From positions 1 to 64,000 of the forward strand of contig JAJFFS010000008.1 of NCBI GenBank assembly GCA_021776515.1: 64,000 nt of DNA, given 5' to 3'. Under the pieces are notes generated by a model. That model ran no database searches. It was not told the DNA's origin and saw only the letters and a list, made by a program, of their open reading frames with translations. Positions 29,065-39,199 of this stretch are shown in pieces (within the stretch, counting starts at the first letter, position 1; each line of letters opens with the position of its first letter). The stretch comes from Robiginitomaculum sp. Its GTDB lineage: Bacteria > Pseudomonadota > Alphaproteobacteria > Caulobacterales > Maricaulaceae. A program made the translations under genes and the position numbers.

Positions 29065-29759
29065 AAAAACGACTGCGTCAGACCCGCGAATGGGTGTTTG
29101 ATCTTGATAACACGCTTTATCCGCCTGAATCTGACCTGTTTGCACAGATTGACCAGCGGATGACACAATATGTCTCCGAACTGCTGGACTTGCCGCCTGT
29201 TCAGGCCCGCAAGATACAAAAGGCCTGGTATGCCGAACATGGCACAACCATGAGCGGCCTGATCAACAACCATGACATCGAGCCGGACGGCTATCTCGAC
29301 TTTGTTCACGATATTGACCTGTCCCCGCTTGATGTAGACCTCGGTCTTCATGCGGCGATCACCGCCCTGCCAGGCCGCAAGATTGTATTTACCAATGGCT
29401 CACGTGGTCATGCCAGCCGCGTTCTTGGTGCCCGGGGGCTGGATGGTGTTTTTGATGAGGTCATCGGTATTGAAGACACCGGTTATGTACCAAAACCGCA
29501 AGCACCCGCCTATACGCATTTGCTGGAAACGGTGAATGTCAAACCGGAACGCGCCGCCTTTATCGAGGACATGGCCCGCAACCTTGAACCTGCCCACGCA
29601 CTGGGCTTTGTTACCATTTTGGTGCATTCACAAAAAGACTGGAGTCATGAGCCGGAAGGCGCCCGCCCGGCCAGTGCCGATGATGAACACGACCACGTAC
29701 ATTTTACCACCGGGGATCTGGCCGGATTTCTGGTTGATGCCATAAAAGAAGAGGAATAA
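29061..29759 (+). CDS. Pyrimidine 5'-nucleotidase (HAD superfamily)
   Basis: [44 protein letters not shown]. Confidence 0.92.
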   Translation: MKKRLRQTREWVFDLDNTLYPPESDLFAQIDQRMTQYVSELLDLPPVQARKIQKAWYAEHGTTMSGLINNHDIEPDGYLDFVHDIDLSPLDVDLGLHAAITALPGRKIVFTNGSRGHASRVLGARGLDGVFDEVIGIEDTGYVPKPQAPAYTHLLETVNVKPERAAFIEDMARNLEPAHALGFVTILVHSQKDWSHEPEGARPASADDEHDHVHFTTGDLAGFLVDAIKEEE

Positions 29760-29766
29760 TTCTGTA

Positions 29767-30579
29767 ATGGATACAGAACAGCTGGAAACGGCAATTCACA
29801 CTATTTGGGACAGTAATGACGCGGGGGCCGAAGCAAAGGCCACGGTCAAACTGGTTATTAATGCGCTTGATCAGGGTGCCCTTCGTGTTGCGGAATCCGA
29901 TGGCGCAGGCGGCTGGATCACTCACGCCTGGCTTAAAAAGGCCGTGCTGCTAAGTTTCAAGCTCAATAAAATGCAGGTTTTTGAACAGCCCGGCCTTGGA
30001 AATTCCTGGGACAAGGTCGCTTTGAAAACGGCAGGTTGGGGTGAGGATGACTTTGCCCGGGCCGGGTTTCGCATGGTGCCCCCCGCCACAGTGCGCCATG
30101 GTGCCTATATCGCGCCGGGTGCCGTGTTAATGCCGTCTTATGTCAATATCGGTGCCTATGTGGGCGAGGGAACCATGATTGATACCTGGGCCTCTGTCGG
30201 CTCGTGCGCGCAAGTGGGGGCGCATTGCCACATTTCTGCTGGCACGGGGATTGGCGGCGTGTTGGAACCCTTGCAGGCCAATCCGGTCATCATCGAGGAC
30301 AATGTATTTGTTGGTGCCCGCTCTGAAGTGGTTGAGGGCGTCATTGTGCGCACCGGCTCGGTTTTGGCCATGGGGGTCTTTATTACCAAAAGCACCAAGA
30401 TTGTTGACCGGGCCAGCGGCGAAATTCGCTATGGTGAAGTACCGCCGTTCTCGGTGGTCGTGCCGGGCAGTTTGCCCGACCCCAAAGGCGGGCCATCTTT
30501 GGCCTGTGCGGTTATTGTTAAAACCGTAGATGAGCGTACCCGCGCGAAAACCGCGATTAACGATCTGTTGCGAGAGTAA
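29767..30579 (+). CDS. dapD: 2,3,4,5-tetrahydropyridine-2,6-dicarboxylate N-succinyltransferase
   Basis: [50 protein letters not shown] left-handed helix. Confidence 0.97.
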   Translation: MDTEQLETAIHTIWDSNDAGAEAKATVKLVINALDQGALRVAESDGAGGWITHAWLKKAVLLSFKLNKMQVFEQPGLGNSWDKVALKTAGWGEDDFARAGFRMVPPATVRHGAYIAPGAVLMPSYVNIGAYVGEGTMIDTWASVGSCAQVGAHCHISAGTGIGGVLEPLQANPVIIEDNVFVGARSEVVEGVIVRTGSVLAMGVFITKSTKIVDRASGEIRYGEVPPFSVVVPGSLPDPKGGPSLACAVIVKTVDERTRAKTAINDLLRE

Positions 30580-30582
30580 AGA

Positions 30583-31377
30583 ATGCAGCCCTATTTGGAC
30601 CTTTTACGCGATGTCTATGAGCACGGTGTTGAGCGAGGTGACCGCACCGGCACCGGCACACGCGGGGTGTTTGGACGGCAGGTCCGCTTTGACCTTCATG
30701 ACGGCTTTCCCATGCTGACCACCAAAAAACTGCATCTGAAATCCATTATTCATGAGCTTTTATGGTTCCTCAAAGGCAGTACCAATGTTGCTTATTTGCG
30801 CGAAAACGGTGTGCGTATATGGGATGAATGGGCCGATGAAAATGGTGATCTGGGCCCGGTTTATGGCAAGCAATGGCGAAGCTGGGCCGCCCCTGACGGG
30901 CGCGTGATTGACCAAATAACCGGCGCTCTTGCGCAAATACGTGACACCCCTCATTCGCGCCGCATCATTGTCTCGGCGTGGAACCCGGCCGATATGGACA
31001 CAATGGCCCTGCCGCCCTGTCATTGTCTGTTTCAGTTTTTTGTCGCCGAGGGGAAATTGTCCTGTCAGTTGTATCAACGCTCTGCCGATATTTTTCTGGG
31101 TGTACCGTTTAATATCGCCTCTTACGCACTGCTGACCTTGATGATGGCGCAGGTCACGGGGCTTAAACCTGGTGAGTTTGTGCACAGCTTTGGTGATTTG
31201 CACCTGTACCTTAATCATCTGGATCAGGCCGAGGAACAGCTGAGCCGAACACCGCTTTCTTTGCCGCAAATGACCATCAATAAGAACGTCACCGACCTGT
31301 TTGCCTTTACCTATGATGATTTTACGCTCAGCGATTATGCGCCGCAGCCCCACATCGCCGCCAAGGTTGCGGTTTAG
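30583..31377 (+). CDS. thyA: Thymidylate synthase
   Basis: [50 protein letters not shown]. Confidence 0.98.
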   Translation: MQPYLDLLRDVYEHGVERGDRTGTGTRGVFGRQVRFDLHDGFPMLTTKKLHLKSIIHELLWFLKGSTNVAYLRENGVRIWDEWADENGDLGPVYGKQWRSWAAPDGRVIDQITGALAQIRDTPHSRRIIVSAWNPADMDTMALPPCHCLFQFFVAEGKLSCQLYQRSADIFLGVPFNIASYALLTLMMAQVTGLKPGEFVHSFGDLHLYLNHLDQAEEQLSRTPLSLPQMTINKNVTDLFAFTYDDFTLSDYAPQPHIAAKVAV

Positions 31378-31898
31378 CTTTCCTTGCGCTCGCCGCGCCA
31401 AACCACCCAGGACACCACAACGGCCCCCACCATCTTGCCCGCCACCGACATCACAATATTGGCCAGAGTGAACGAGCCTGTACGGATGAAATTCGCGCCG
31501 TAAAGAAAGGCTGTGCTATCTATCGGTGCGGCAATGAGGCTGGAAACAAACACCCGGCGCGATAATGGCCATTTGGTAAACGTAAAAATTGCCCAATCGA
31601 CCAGTTCGGCAATGGCAAAGGCCGCACCAGAGGCCAGGGCCAGTTCCGGCCCGGCCAGCCATACCGTCAGACCCAGGGCGATGACCATGGCGATAAGCAC
31701 ACGGTGACCAATTTCACGCTGGGCAAAATCGCGCACCACCAGCACCAGCCCGGTCACCACCGTCACCGGATTAAACGACCAACCCTCCATCAAGGTTATG
31801 TTGGGCGCCCAGGTAAACGACCAGTTCACCAGGGGAATGATGGCAATATAAACCAGCGTCCATTTGATCGCGCCCATGCGCGTGATAAGAGGGGGCAT
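31374..31898 (-). CDS. VUT/YhhQ-type queuosine-precursor transporter family membrane protein
   Basis: [49 protein letters not shown]. Confidence 0.8.
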   Translation of the reverse strand: MPPLITRMGAIKWTLVYIAIIPLVNWSFTWAPNITLMEGWSFNPVTVVTGLVLVVRDFAQREIGHRVLIAMVIALGLTVWLAGPELALASGAAFAIAELVDWAIFTFTKWPLSRRVFVSSLIAAPIDSTAFLYGANFIRTGSFTLANIVMSVAGKMVGAVVVSWVVWRGERKES

Positions 31899-31932
31899 AT
31901 CGTTTCCTTTAAAAGCAATTTGAACCTAACCG

Positions 31933-32457
31933 ATGAAACCCGAAGATAAAATACGTCTATCCCTGATTGTCGCCCGCGCCAGAAACGGGGTCATCGGTCA
32001 TCAGGGCAAAATGCCCTGGCGTATCGCTTCGGAAATGGCGCATTTCAAACGCACGACGTTAGGCAAGCCCGTGTTGATGGGACGTAAAACATGGGACTCG
32101 CTTCACACCCGGCCTTTGCCAGGGCGAGATAATCTGGTGCTGACACGCGATAAAACCTATAAAGCGATTGGTGCAGAATGTTTTACTGACTTTGAAACCA
32201 TGCACGCACGCAGTGTGGCTTTGGCGCGAGCCTGTGGTGCGAATGAGGTTATGGTTATTGGCGGTGCCATGCTCTATGCGTGCGCGCTGCCGTTTGCAGA
32301 CCGGGTCTATCTCACTGAAATTGATGCAGACTTTCCAGGAGATGCCTGGTTCGCTGATCTTGACCCGTTGCAATGGTGTTTATCATCTATTTCTCCTGCA
32401 CAGCAAAAAAACCCAGATGAACCCCCATATTCTATCAAAACATTCAACTTTTTATAA
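31933..32457 (+). CDS. folA: Dihydrofolate reductase
   Basis: LIVARARNGVIGHQGKMPWRIASEMAHFKRTTLGKPVLMGRKTWDS, EVMVIGGAMLY. Confidence 0.96.
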   Translation: MKPEDKIRLSLIVARARNGVIGHQGKMPWRIASEMAHFKRTTLGKPVLMGRKTWDSLHTRPLPGRDNLVLTRDKTYKAIGAECFTDFETMHARSVALARACGANEVMVIGGAMLYACALPFADRVYLTEIDADFPGDAWFADLDPLQWCLSSISPAQQKNPDEPPYSIKTFNFL

Positions 32458-32562
32458 AAATAATAAATTTACAACCAGAGATATAGTTTCGACTAAATGA
32501 CGCAGATGGCATGCCAAACCGTATTTTAATACAACGATGAAAAATTGAATTGTTGGTTTAAT

Positions 32563-32586
32563 ACTATAAATAATTATGTTTATAGT
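32563..32586. repeat. Inverted repeat ACTATAAA...TTTATAGT followed by a T-tract (weak terminator or regulatory stem) downstream of folA
   Basis: 8-bp perfect arms, 8-nt loop, then GTTTTTTT. Confidence 0.4.
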
Positions 32587-32766
32587 GTTTTTTTAAAAAA
32601 CATAATTCGAAGAAAAATACAATTTGTATTTTAATGTATGTTTTTAGTTCATAACTATAAGAAATTATTTAATTAACAACAACATAAAATATTACCACAA
32701 TTGGAATAACTTATTTATCTAGGTTGAAAAAAATATTTAACTGCTGTTAAAGTTAATTCGGGAGAA

Positions 32767-33090
32767 TTGTTAGTGCTTATAAAAAAATCTCTTTCGATTT
32801 CTGGTCATCGCACCTCATTAGCGCTTGAACCCGAATTTTGGGCAGTGCTGGAGCAGACAGCATTGACAGAAGGTAAGCCCGTGGCTCGTCTTGTTGCGCA
32901 AATCGATAAGTCCCGCGAGGAAAGTAACGAGAAAAGCGGCCTTGCAAGTGCTGTCAGGGTCTGGTTGTTTCATCGGAAGGCTTCGCAGGTACCCCGGCAA
33001 GGCACAAACCATTCTGCACCACAAAAGCAATGGTGCTACAAATGTGGTACTCTTTCAGAGTTTTGTGATACAACGAGCGAGAGGGAATAA
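32767..33090 (+). CDS. Ribbon-helix-helix domain protein (RHH_4-like)
   Basis: LIKKSLSISGHRTSLALEPEFWAVLEQTALTEGKPVARLVAQID. Confidence 0.75.
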   Translation: MLVLIKKSLSISGHRTSLALEPEFWAVLEQTALTEGKPVARLVAQIDKSREESNEKSGLASAVRVWLFHRKASQVPRQGTNHSAPQKQWCYKCGTLSEFCDTTSERE

Positions 33091-33251
33091 GCGTCTCGTA
33101 AAAACTGTAAAATATTGAAATTTGATCTTGCTATTTTAAGATATTCATAAGCACAACGAAGAAAAACACGGCGTAATGTAAAAAACGCCTAAAATCTGAC
33201 AAGATAGACGTTATAGTGTGTATTCTGACAGGTAAAATTGTGGGGACACAC

Positions 33252-34169
33252 ATGAATAATGCCAACACGCACAGGATCCGTTTTACCGGGCCAAGCCAAT
33301 ATCTAACATGGATGTTGGGGTTTTTAGGCCTGGTCGGAGCGCTGGTTTATGCCCTGCAAACCGAGATACTTCTGGCGTTTGAAAGCAACCGCGCCATTAA
33401 CGGCCTCATCATCGTGGTGTTTGTGGTTGCTGTTCTTTACACCTTTCGCCAGACCCTCGCCATTGGTCCTGCGGCACGGTGGGTCCGCCGACTGACGGCT
33501 GCTGATGATTTTTCCAACTTACATCGTCCACCAGGGCTGATAGCCCCCATGGCGGTGCTGTTATCGGAAACGCCGGGACATTTGAAATTATCCTCCGCCT
33601 CAACCCGGTCCATACTGGATGCGGTTTCATCGCGTATGGCAGAGTCCGGGGAAATCACCCGGTATCTCGGACGGCTGTTGATTTTTCTGGGGTTGTTGGG
33701 GACGTTTTGGGGGTTGTTACAAACCGTCAGCTCCGTTGGTTCTGCGGTTAGCGCGCTATCCGGATCAGCAGGCGGAGAGGAAGATATACTAAAGCTAATG
33801 CAAGCGCTGGAAGAGCCTATCAAGGGCATGGGCACTGCGTTTTCCTCATCTTTGTTCGGGCTTGCCGGATCTTTGGTTATTGGCTTTCTGGATCTGCAAG
33901 CTGGCCAGGCACAAAATCGTTTCTTTAACGAGATCGAAGACTGGACCGCAACGATCAGTCGTGTGGCTGTGGCGGGTAAAGAGGCAGACCCCGGAAGTCC
34001 GGCCTATACGTCGGCTTTGCTGGAGCAGTCAGCAGAAAATATCTCGGCACTGGAAAAGGTTATCCGCCAAAGCGAAGAGCATCGTGCGGCAGGAATAGAA
34101 GCGGTGCGTGAGGAGATAAAAATCCTGACCAAGACCATGATAACCTTGTCACGAGGTGAGAGACTCTAA
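33252..34169 (+). CDS. MotA/TolQ/ExbB-family proton channel protein
   Basis: YLGRLLIFLGLLGTFWGLLQTVSSVGSAVSAL...PIKGMGTAFSSSLFGLAGSLVIGFLDLQ. Confidence 0.85.
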   Translation: MNNANTHRIRFTGPSQYLTWMLGFLGLVGALVYALQTEILLAFESNRAINGLIIVVFVVAVLYTFRQTLAIGPAARWVRRLTAADDFSNLHRPPGLIAPMAVLLSETPGHLKLSSASTRSILDAVSSRMAESGEITRYLGRLLIFLGLLGTFWGLLQTVSSVGSAVSALSGSAGGEEDILKLMQALEEPIKGMGTAFSSSLFGLAGSLVIGFLDLQAGQAQNRFFNEIEDWTATISRVAVAGKEADPGSPAYTSALLEQSAENISALEKVIRQSEEHRAAGIEAVREEIKILTKTMITLSRGERL

Positions 34170-35176
34170 TGGCTGGTCCGCGACTATCGCGGCGCGGGGC
34201 CGGGGCCGAGGACTATTGGCCGGGCTTCGTTGATGCGTTGGCAACGCTGTTGCTGGTGGTGGTGTTTCTGTTATCACTGTTTATTGCCGCGCAGTTTACG
34301 CTGGGCCGGGCGCTCTCAGACCGCGATGCGGAGTTATCGCGCCTGAACACACGGTTGTCTGATCTTGCCAATATGCTGGCACTGGAACAGGACAAGAATA
34401 ATAGCGCACAGGAACGCATCGCCTTGTTGCTGGTCACGCTGGAGAAGAAAAACACCGAAGTTGATACTTTGAATGCCGCGCTGGCAGGCGCGCAAGAGGC
34501 ATCACTGGGAATACAAACAGCACTTGATGAGGAAAAGGAAATTTCGCAACAGGCTCGTGATGAGATCGTTACCCTGAACGCGCAGATCGCGGCCCTGAAC
34601 GCGCAACTGGCGCAGCTTAATGCAGCCCTGGAGGCAGCAGAGCTGTTGGACAAAAAGCAAAAAACCCAGATCGTCAATCTGGGTAAACGCCTGAATGCGG
34701 CACTGGCGCAAAAAGTTTCAGAGCTGGCGCGTTACAAGTCCGAATTTTTTGGTCGTCTGCTGGAGGTTCTGGGCGATCGTGAGGGCGTGCGTGTGGTTGG
34801 TGATCGATTTGTCTTTGAAACTGATGTCTTGTTTGCCTCCGGATCGGCAGAACTGAACCCGGATGGTGAACAATCGCTGGCGCAAATTGCTGCGGCCATC
34901 ATCTCTGTATCAGAAGAAATTCCCGCCGATGTTGCCTGGGTCATCAGGGTTGATGGTCATACTGACAGCATTCCTATCCGCACCGGCTATGCCTCTAATT
35001 GGGAACTATCGGCGGCAAGGGCCATCTCTGTGGTGAAGTTTTTCATCCGCGCTGGTGTGCCACCAAAGCGCCTGGTCGCGGCGGGGTTTGGTCAATTTCA
35101 CCCCATAGACCGTGGTCGTTCTGTCCAGGCTCTGGCACGTAATCGGCGTATAGAACTGAAAATGGATGCGCGATAG
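34169..35176 (+). CDS. OmpA/MotB-family peptidoglycan-binding protein with long coiled coil
   Basis: FVDALATLLLVVVFLLSLFIAAQFTLGRAL; coiled coil; VIRVDGHTDSIPIRTGYASNWELSAARAISVVKFFI. Confidence 0.9.
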   Translation: MAGPRLSRRGAGAEDYWPGFVDALATLLLVVVFLLSLFIAAQFTLGRALSDRDAELSRLNTRLSDLANMLALEQDKNNSAQERIALLLVTLEKKNTEVDTLNAALAGAQEASLGIQTALDEEKEISQQARDEIVTLNAQIAALNAQLAQLNAALEAAELLDKKQKTQIVNLGKRLNAALAQKVSELARYKSEFFGRLLEVLGDREGVRVVGDRFVFETDVLFASGSAELNPDGEQSLAQIAAAIISVSEEIPADVAWVIRVDGHTDSIPIRTGYASNWELSAARAISVVKFFIRAGVPPKRLVAAGFGQFHPIDRGRSVQALARNRRIELKMDAR

Positions 35177-35263
35177 TCTCCTCAGAGCCCAAAGCGCGAT
35201 TGCGCGTCGGCCTTATCGGCCGCCCCGTCGGAGGCGCTTTTTCGCGCCGCGAGACAGAAGTAA

Positions 35264-35354
35264 TGGCGGTGAGAGTGGGATTCGAACCCACGAGACGGGA
35301 ACACCGCCTACACGCTTTCCAAGCGTGCGCCTTCGACCACTCGGCCACCTCACC
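35264..35354 (-). tRNA. tRNA-Ser (anticodon GGA)
   Basis: Reverse strand GGTGAGGTGGCCGAGTGGTCGAAGGCGCACGCTTGGAAAGCGTG...GTTCGAATCCCACTCTCACCGCCA; long variable arm. Confidence 0.97.
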
Positions 35355-35431
35355 TGCGCCGCGCACTATACGCATGAAGGGCTGTGCCGCAAGGCGTCCT
35401 TAGGTGCAGATTGCACCTCAACACCCAAGGT

Positions 35432-36754
35432 TCAAAGTATCGAAAACAAAACAATGGCGAGGACGGTGCCAATGGCCGGAACAATAACCGTCAAGGCACC
35501 AACGACACCGTAGGCATCCTTATGGGTTTCGCCGCAAATGGCGCGGATGGTGGTCACCACATAACCATTATGGGGCAAGCTATCCAGCCCGCCAGAGGCA
35601 ATGGCCACCACCCGGTGCAAGGCCTCCGGGTCCACCGGTTGGGGGGCATCGGCTCCCACATAATGCGGGGCCAGCAGAGGCAGGGCGATGGTTTGTCCGC
35701 CCGAGGCCGAACCCGTGAGGCCACAAATGATGGTAATGGCCAGCGCCGCCGCAATCAGCGGCGAGCCGGGCATGGCCGTTACCGCATCCAGCGCTATTTG
35801 AAAGGCCGGTGCGCCCTTGGCCACCGAGCCAAATCCGACGACAGCACAGGTGTTGGCAATAGCGATAACGGCACCGGTTGCCCCCAGGGCAACGGCACCA
35901 CCAAAATCGGTAAAGCGCCTGAAGTTAAAGGCCGTGGCCACAGCAATACCGGCAGCAAGGGCAATGACAAGCGCAAACGATTCATAGGCATCATGGAAAA
36001 CTTTGGTAGAAACCAACACCGCAAGCAATGGTAACAGGGACAGAAGCGGATGTGGCATTGTGCCCGGACCTCTGGGTTCCGGGTCATTTGCCCGGCCCGT
36101 AAAGCTTTCTCCATTGGCAATGGCCTTTTGCATCATCCGGGACAGCCAGTAATAACCAGCAAGAGCCATAAAAATAGCGACGATGAGGCTGACTTGCCAA
36201 CCGGCATAAGGCGTGGTGCCAAGGTAGGAAATGGGGATCCAGTTTTGTATCTCAGGCGAGCCAGCCGAGGTCATGGTGAAGGTGACCGAACCAAAGGCGA
36301 TGGTTCCCGGTAAAAACCGGCGCGGTAAATTGGCTTCACGAAAAAGCCCCACCGCCATGGGATAAACCGAAAACGCCACAATAAAAACGCTAACCCCGCC
36401 ATAGGTGAGAATTGCACAGGCTGCGACCACCGCCAGCACCGCGTGCCTGACCCCCAGTTTGTCAACGATCCAGTGGGCAACAGAATGGGCGGCGCCACTA
36501 TCTTCCATCACCTTGCCAAAGATGGCCCCCAGCAGGAACATCAAAAACCAGTCACGGAAAAACCCGGTAAAGCCGGTCATGTAACTGACGGCAAAGGAGG
36601 CGTCCGTTGAGCCGCTTTGTGGCAAAAGCGCCAGCCCCGAAGTTAGGGCAATCAGGATCGCGCAAAGCGGCGCGGCGACAAGAATGCTCATACCGCGCAT
36701 GGCCAGATAAACCAAAAGTGCCAGGGCCAAAGCCAGCCCGATAATGCTCACCAT
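35432..36754 (-). CDS. GntP-family permease
   Basis: 440 aa, about 12 TM; FGKVMEDSGAAHSVAHWIVDKLG, GLTGSASGGQTIALPLLAPHYV, LDSLPHNGYVVTTI. Confidence 0.85.
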   Translation of the reverse strand: MVSIIGLALALALLVYLAMRGMSILVAAPLCAILIALTSGLALLPQSGSTDASFAVSYMTGFTGFFRDWFLMFLLGAIFGKVMEDSGAAHSVAHWIVDKLGVRHAVLAVVAACAILTYGGVSVFIVAFSVYPMAVGLFREANLPRRFLPGTIAFGSVTFTMTSAGSPEIQNWIPISYLGTTPYAGWQVSLIVAIFMALAGYYWLSRMMQKAIANGESFTGRANDPEPRGPGTMPHPLLSLLPLLAVLVSTKVFHDAYESFALVIALAAGIAVATAFNFRRFTDFGGAVALGATGAVIAIANTCAVVGFGSVAKGAPAFQIALDAVTAMPGSPLIAAALAITIICGLTGSASGGQTIALPLLAPHYVGADAPQPVDPEALHRVVAIASGGLDSLPHNGYVVTTIRAICGETHKDAYGVVGALTVIVPAIGTVLAIVLFSIL

Positions 36755-36860
36755 TTACGTTTCCCGCCATTCTAACCAAACCGGGGGTCAGAATGTGTCT
36801 TGACGCCCTGCCGCGCAACCCCAATGGTAAGTCATACACCTATAAACAGGAAAATATGCC

Positions 36861-37736
36861 GTGACTGAAAATATTGAATACTCATCTGCCGACGGTCTGA
36901 AACTGTTTGCCAAATCCTATGGTCCAGTGGATGCGCCGCTGAGCGTTTTATGTATGCACGGTTTGACCCGCAACCATCAGGACTTTGAACCCATGATAGC
37001 GGCGCTTGGCGATCAATACCGCTTTATCGCCGTTGATGTGCGGGGCCGTGGGCGCTCGGCTTATGACCCCGACCCTACGCATTATACGCCGCAGGTCTAT
37101 ATCAAGGACATGGAGATATTGCTTGACCACCTTGGCTTAAAACGGGTTGCGCTTGTCGGTACGTCCATGGGCGGATTGATGGCGATGTTGATGATGAAGG
37201 CCATGCCTGCGCGGATTTGCGGCGTTGTCCTGAATGATATTGGCCCTTCGGTGGACAAGGCTGGCCTGAAACGGATTGCCGGTTATGTCGGCAAAAGCGG
37301 ACCGATTGAGAACTGGGCAGAGGCGGCAGATAGACTACAGAATATGCAAGGGCCATTTTTCCCCGCTTTGGATGCGGATGACTGGATGGCCTTTGCCCGG
37401 CGGACCTTTCGTGAACGGGATGATGGTCAGGTGGTGCTTGATTATGACCCGGCCATTGCCGCATCCTTTGGTAAGGGCAAGATCAGCCTTTGGCTACGGT
37501 TGCTTATGTGGCAGCTATTCAAATCCATGTATGCGTCTCCGCTGCTCGTCATACGCGGGCAAATTTCGGATCTTTTCGCCGAAAAAACCATGAGCACCAT
37601 GGTGCGCCGCCACCCTGATGCTCGCGCTGTCACCGTACCAGAAGTGGGCCACGCCCCCATTCTTGATGAACCCGAAGCCGTTGCTGCCATCGCCGAATTT
37701 CTGGCGTATTGTGAACAGGACCGGCAGGCCAGCTAA
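36861..37736 (+). CDS. Alpha/beta hydrolase
   Basis: CMHGLTRNHQDFEPMIAAL, ALVGTSMGGLMAMLMM, EVGHAPILDEPEA. Confidence 0.9.
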   Translation: MTENIEYSSADGLKLFAKSYGPVDAPLSVLCMHGLTRNHQDFEPMIAALGDQYRFIAVDVRGRGRSAYDPDPTHYTPQVYIKDMEILLDHLGLKRVALVGTSMGGLMAMLMMKAMPARICGVVLNDIGPSVDKAGLKRIAGYVGKSGPIENWAEAADRLQNMQGPFFPALDADDWMAFARRTFRERDDGQVVLDYDPAIAASFGKGKISLWLRLLMWQLFKSMYASPLLVIRGQISDLFAEKTMSTMVRRHPDARAVTVPEVGHAPILDEPEAVAAIAEFLAYCEQDRQAS

Positions 37737-37803
37737 CTTTTTCTCTGACAAAACGGCACCTCTGCTTTAGCGTGTAGTCTATACGAGCCCGGGAGACACA
37801 TAA

Positions 37804-38235
37804 ATGCAATTGATGGCGGCAAGCGCGGATGACCTGCAGGTGGTATCAGCTTTGGTTCAGGATGGCGTTGCCCGCATTCGTGACCTGCAACGCGACGTGG
37901 CGGCACGGCGTTTTACCCTGGGGCTCAACCGGTTTCGCTGGGAAATGGTAAGCGAGGGCAAACAACCATCCCGCGTGCGCACAGGTTTGATGATTGAAGG
38001 GGTGAGCGCTGTGCGCACACAACAATTAAGCCGCGCCAACCCAGATGCCGTAATTGATGTTTTATCGCTAAGTTTTACGCCGGACGAGAAAAACCCTCCC
38101 GCAGGGGTTTTGTGTATTGTATTGGCTGGCGGTGGCCAGATAGAACTGAACGTCGAGTGCATTGATGTGACCCTTGCCGATGTCAGCAAAACATGGCGAA
38201 CCCGCCATCAGCCGGATCATGGACACGATGGCTGA
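37804..38235 (+). CDS. DUF2948 family protein
   Basis: 143 aa; [38 protein letters not shown] ... [19 protein letters not shown]. Confidence 0.8.
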   Translation: MQLMAASADDLQVVSALVQDGVARIRDLQRDVAARRFTLGLNRFRWEMVSEGKQPSRVRTGLMIEGVSAVRTQQLSRANPDAVIDVLSLSFTPDEKNPPAGVLCIVLAGGGQIELNVECIDVTLADVSKTWRTRHQPDHGHDG

Positions 38236-38710
38236 GGATAGTAAAAAAGACAGCATTGCCAAACTGGACCTGGACGAGCGATCGCTTTCGGCGCTTTCGG
38301 CGGATTCAGAGCATGAACGCCGGGTGGCTATTTTTGACTTGCTTGAGGAAAACACCTTTCGGCCCACAGGGGCACCGGATGGCCCCTATGCGGTAAATTT
38401 ATCAATTGTGGATCGCAAGCTGGTGTTTGACATTTCGGTTGTGAATGGCGCACCGGTGCGGCGCTTGATTTTATCGCTGACGCCGTTTCGGCGAATTGTG
38501 CGGGATTATTTTATGATTTGCGAAAGATATTATGAAGCCATTCGTACGGCGGCCCCGGCGCAGATTGAGGCCATCGATATGGGGCGGCGGGGTATCCATA
38601 ATGAAGGCTCTGAATTGCTGGAAGAACGATTAAAGGACAAGGTGGACATGGATTTTGATACTGCACGACGTTTATTCACACTGATCAGCGCCTTGCATGT
38701 GAGGAATTGA
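38219..38710 (+). CDS. UPF0262 family protein
   Basis: [18 protein letters not shown]...[54 protein letters not shown]. Confidence 0.88.
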   Translation: MDTMAEDSKKDSIAKLDLDERSLSALSADSEHERRVAIFDLLEENTFRPTGAPDGPYAVNLSIVDRKLVFDISVVNGAPVRRLILSLTPFRRIVRDYFMICERYYEAIRTAAPAQIEAIDMGRRGIHNEGSELLEERLKDKVDMDFDTARRLFTLISALHVRN

Positions 38711-38714
38711 ATTA

Positions 38715-39146
38715 ATGACAAAACCAAAATCCGTACTGTTTTCCTGCACGATGAATTCCATTCGCTCGCCCATGGCAGCCGCGCTGTTACGGCGACGTTA
38801 TGGCAAGGCCGTAAAGGCCGATTCCTGCGGCGTTTATGAAGGTTATCTAGACCCGTTTATGGTGCAGGTTATGGAAGAATGGGGAGTTGATCTGGCAGAA
38901 CATGAACCTAAAAGTTTCTCAGACCTGGACCCATCCGCATTTGATCGCGTTATCGTGCTAACCCGCGATGCCGAAGAAAATGCCAAAGAATTTCTGAAAG
39001 ACAGTGAGATTACGCCAGAGTATTGGGAAACTCCCAACCCTACCGATGAAATGTTCGGACCACGGGATTTGCGCATACAGGCCTATCGGGATTGCCGGAA
39101 CTTTCTTGACAGCCAGATCGCTGCACAATTCGGTCCCAAACCTTAA
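38715..39146 (+). CDS. Low molecular weight phosphotyrosine phosphatase / arsenate reductase-like
   Basis: VLFSCTMNSIRSPMAAALLRRRYGKAV P-loop variant. Confidence 0.85.
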   Translation: MTKPKSVLFSCTMNSIRSPMAAALLRRRYGKAVKADSCGVYEGYLDPFMVQVMEEWGVDLAEHEPKSFSDLDPSAFDRVIVLTRDAEENAKEFLKDSEITPEYWETPNPTDEMFGPRDLRIQAYRDCRNFLDSQIAAQFGPKP

Positions 39147-39155
39147 AACAACATT

Positions 39156-39199
39156 CTCTAAAAAGAACCCTCTAAAAAAGTACTCTCTAAAAAAGCACT
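39156..39199. repeat. Three imperfect tandem copies of a 14-15 bp unit CTCTAAAAAAGYACT at a convergent gene junction
   Basis: CTCTAAAAAGAACC / CTCTAAAAAAGTACT / CTCTAAAAAAGCACT read directly. Confidence 0.8.
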
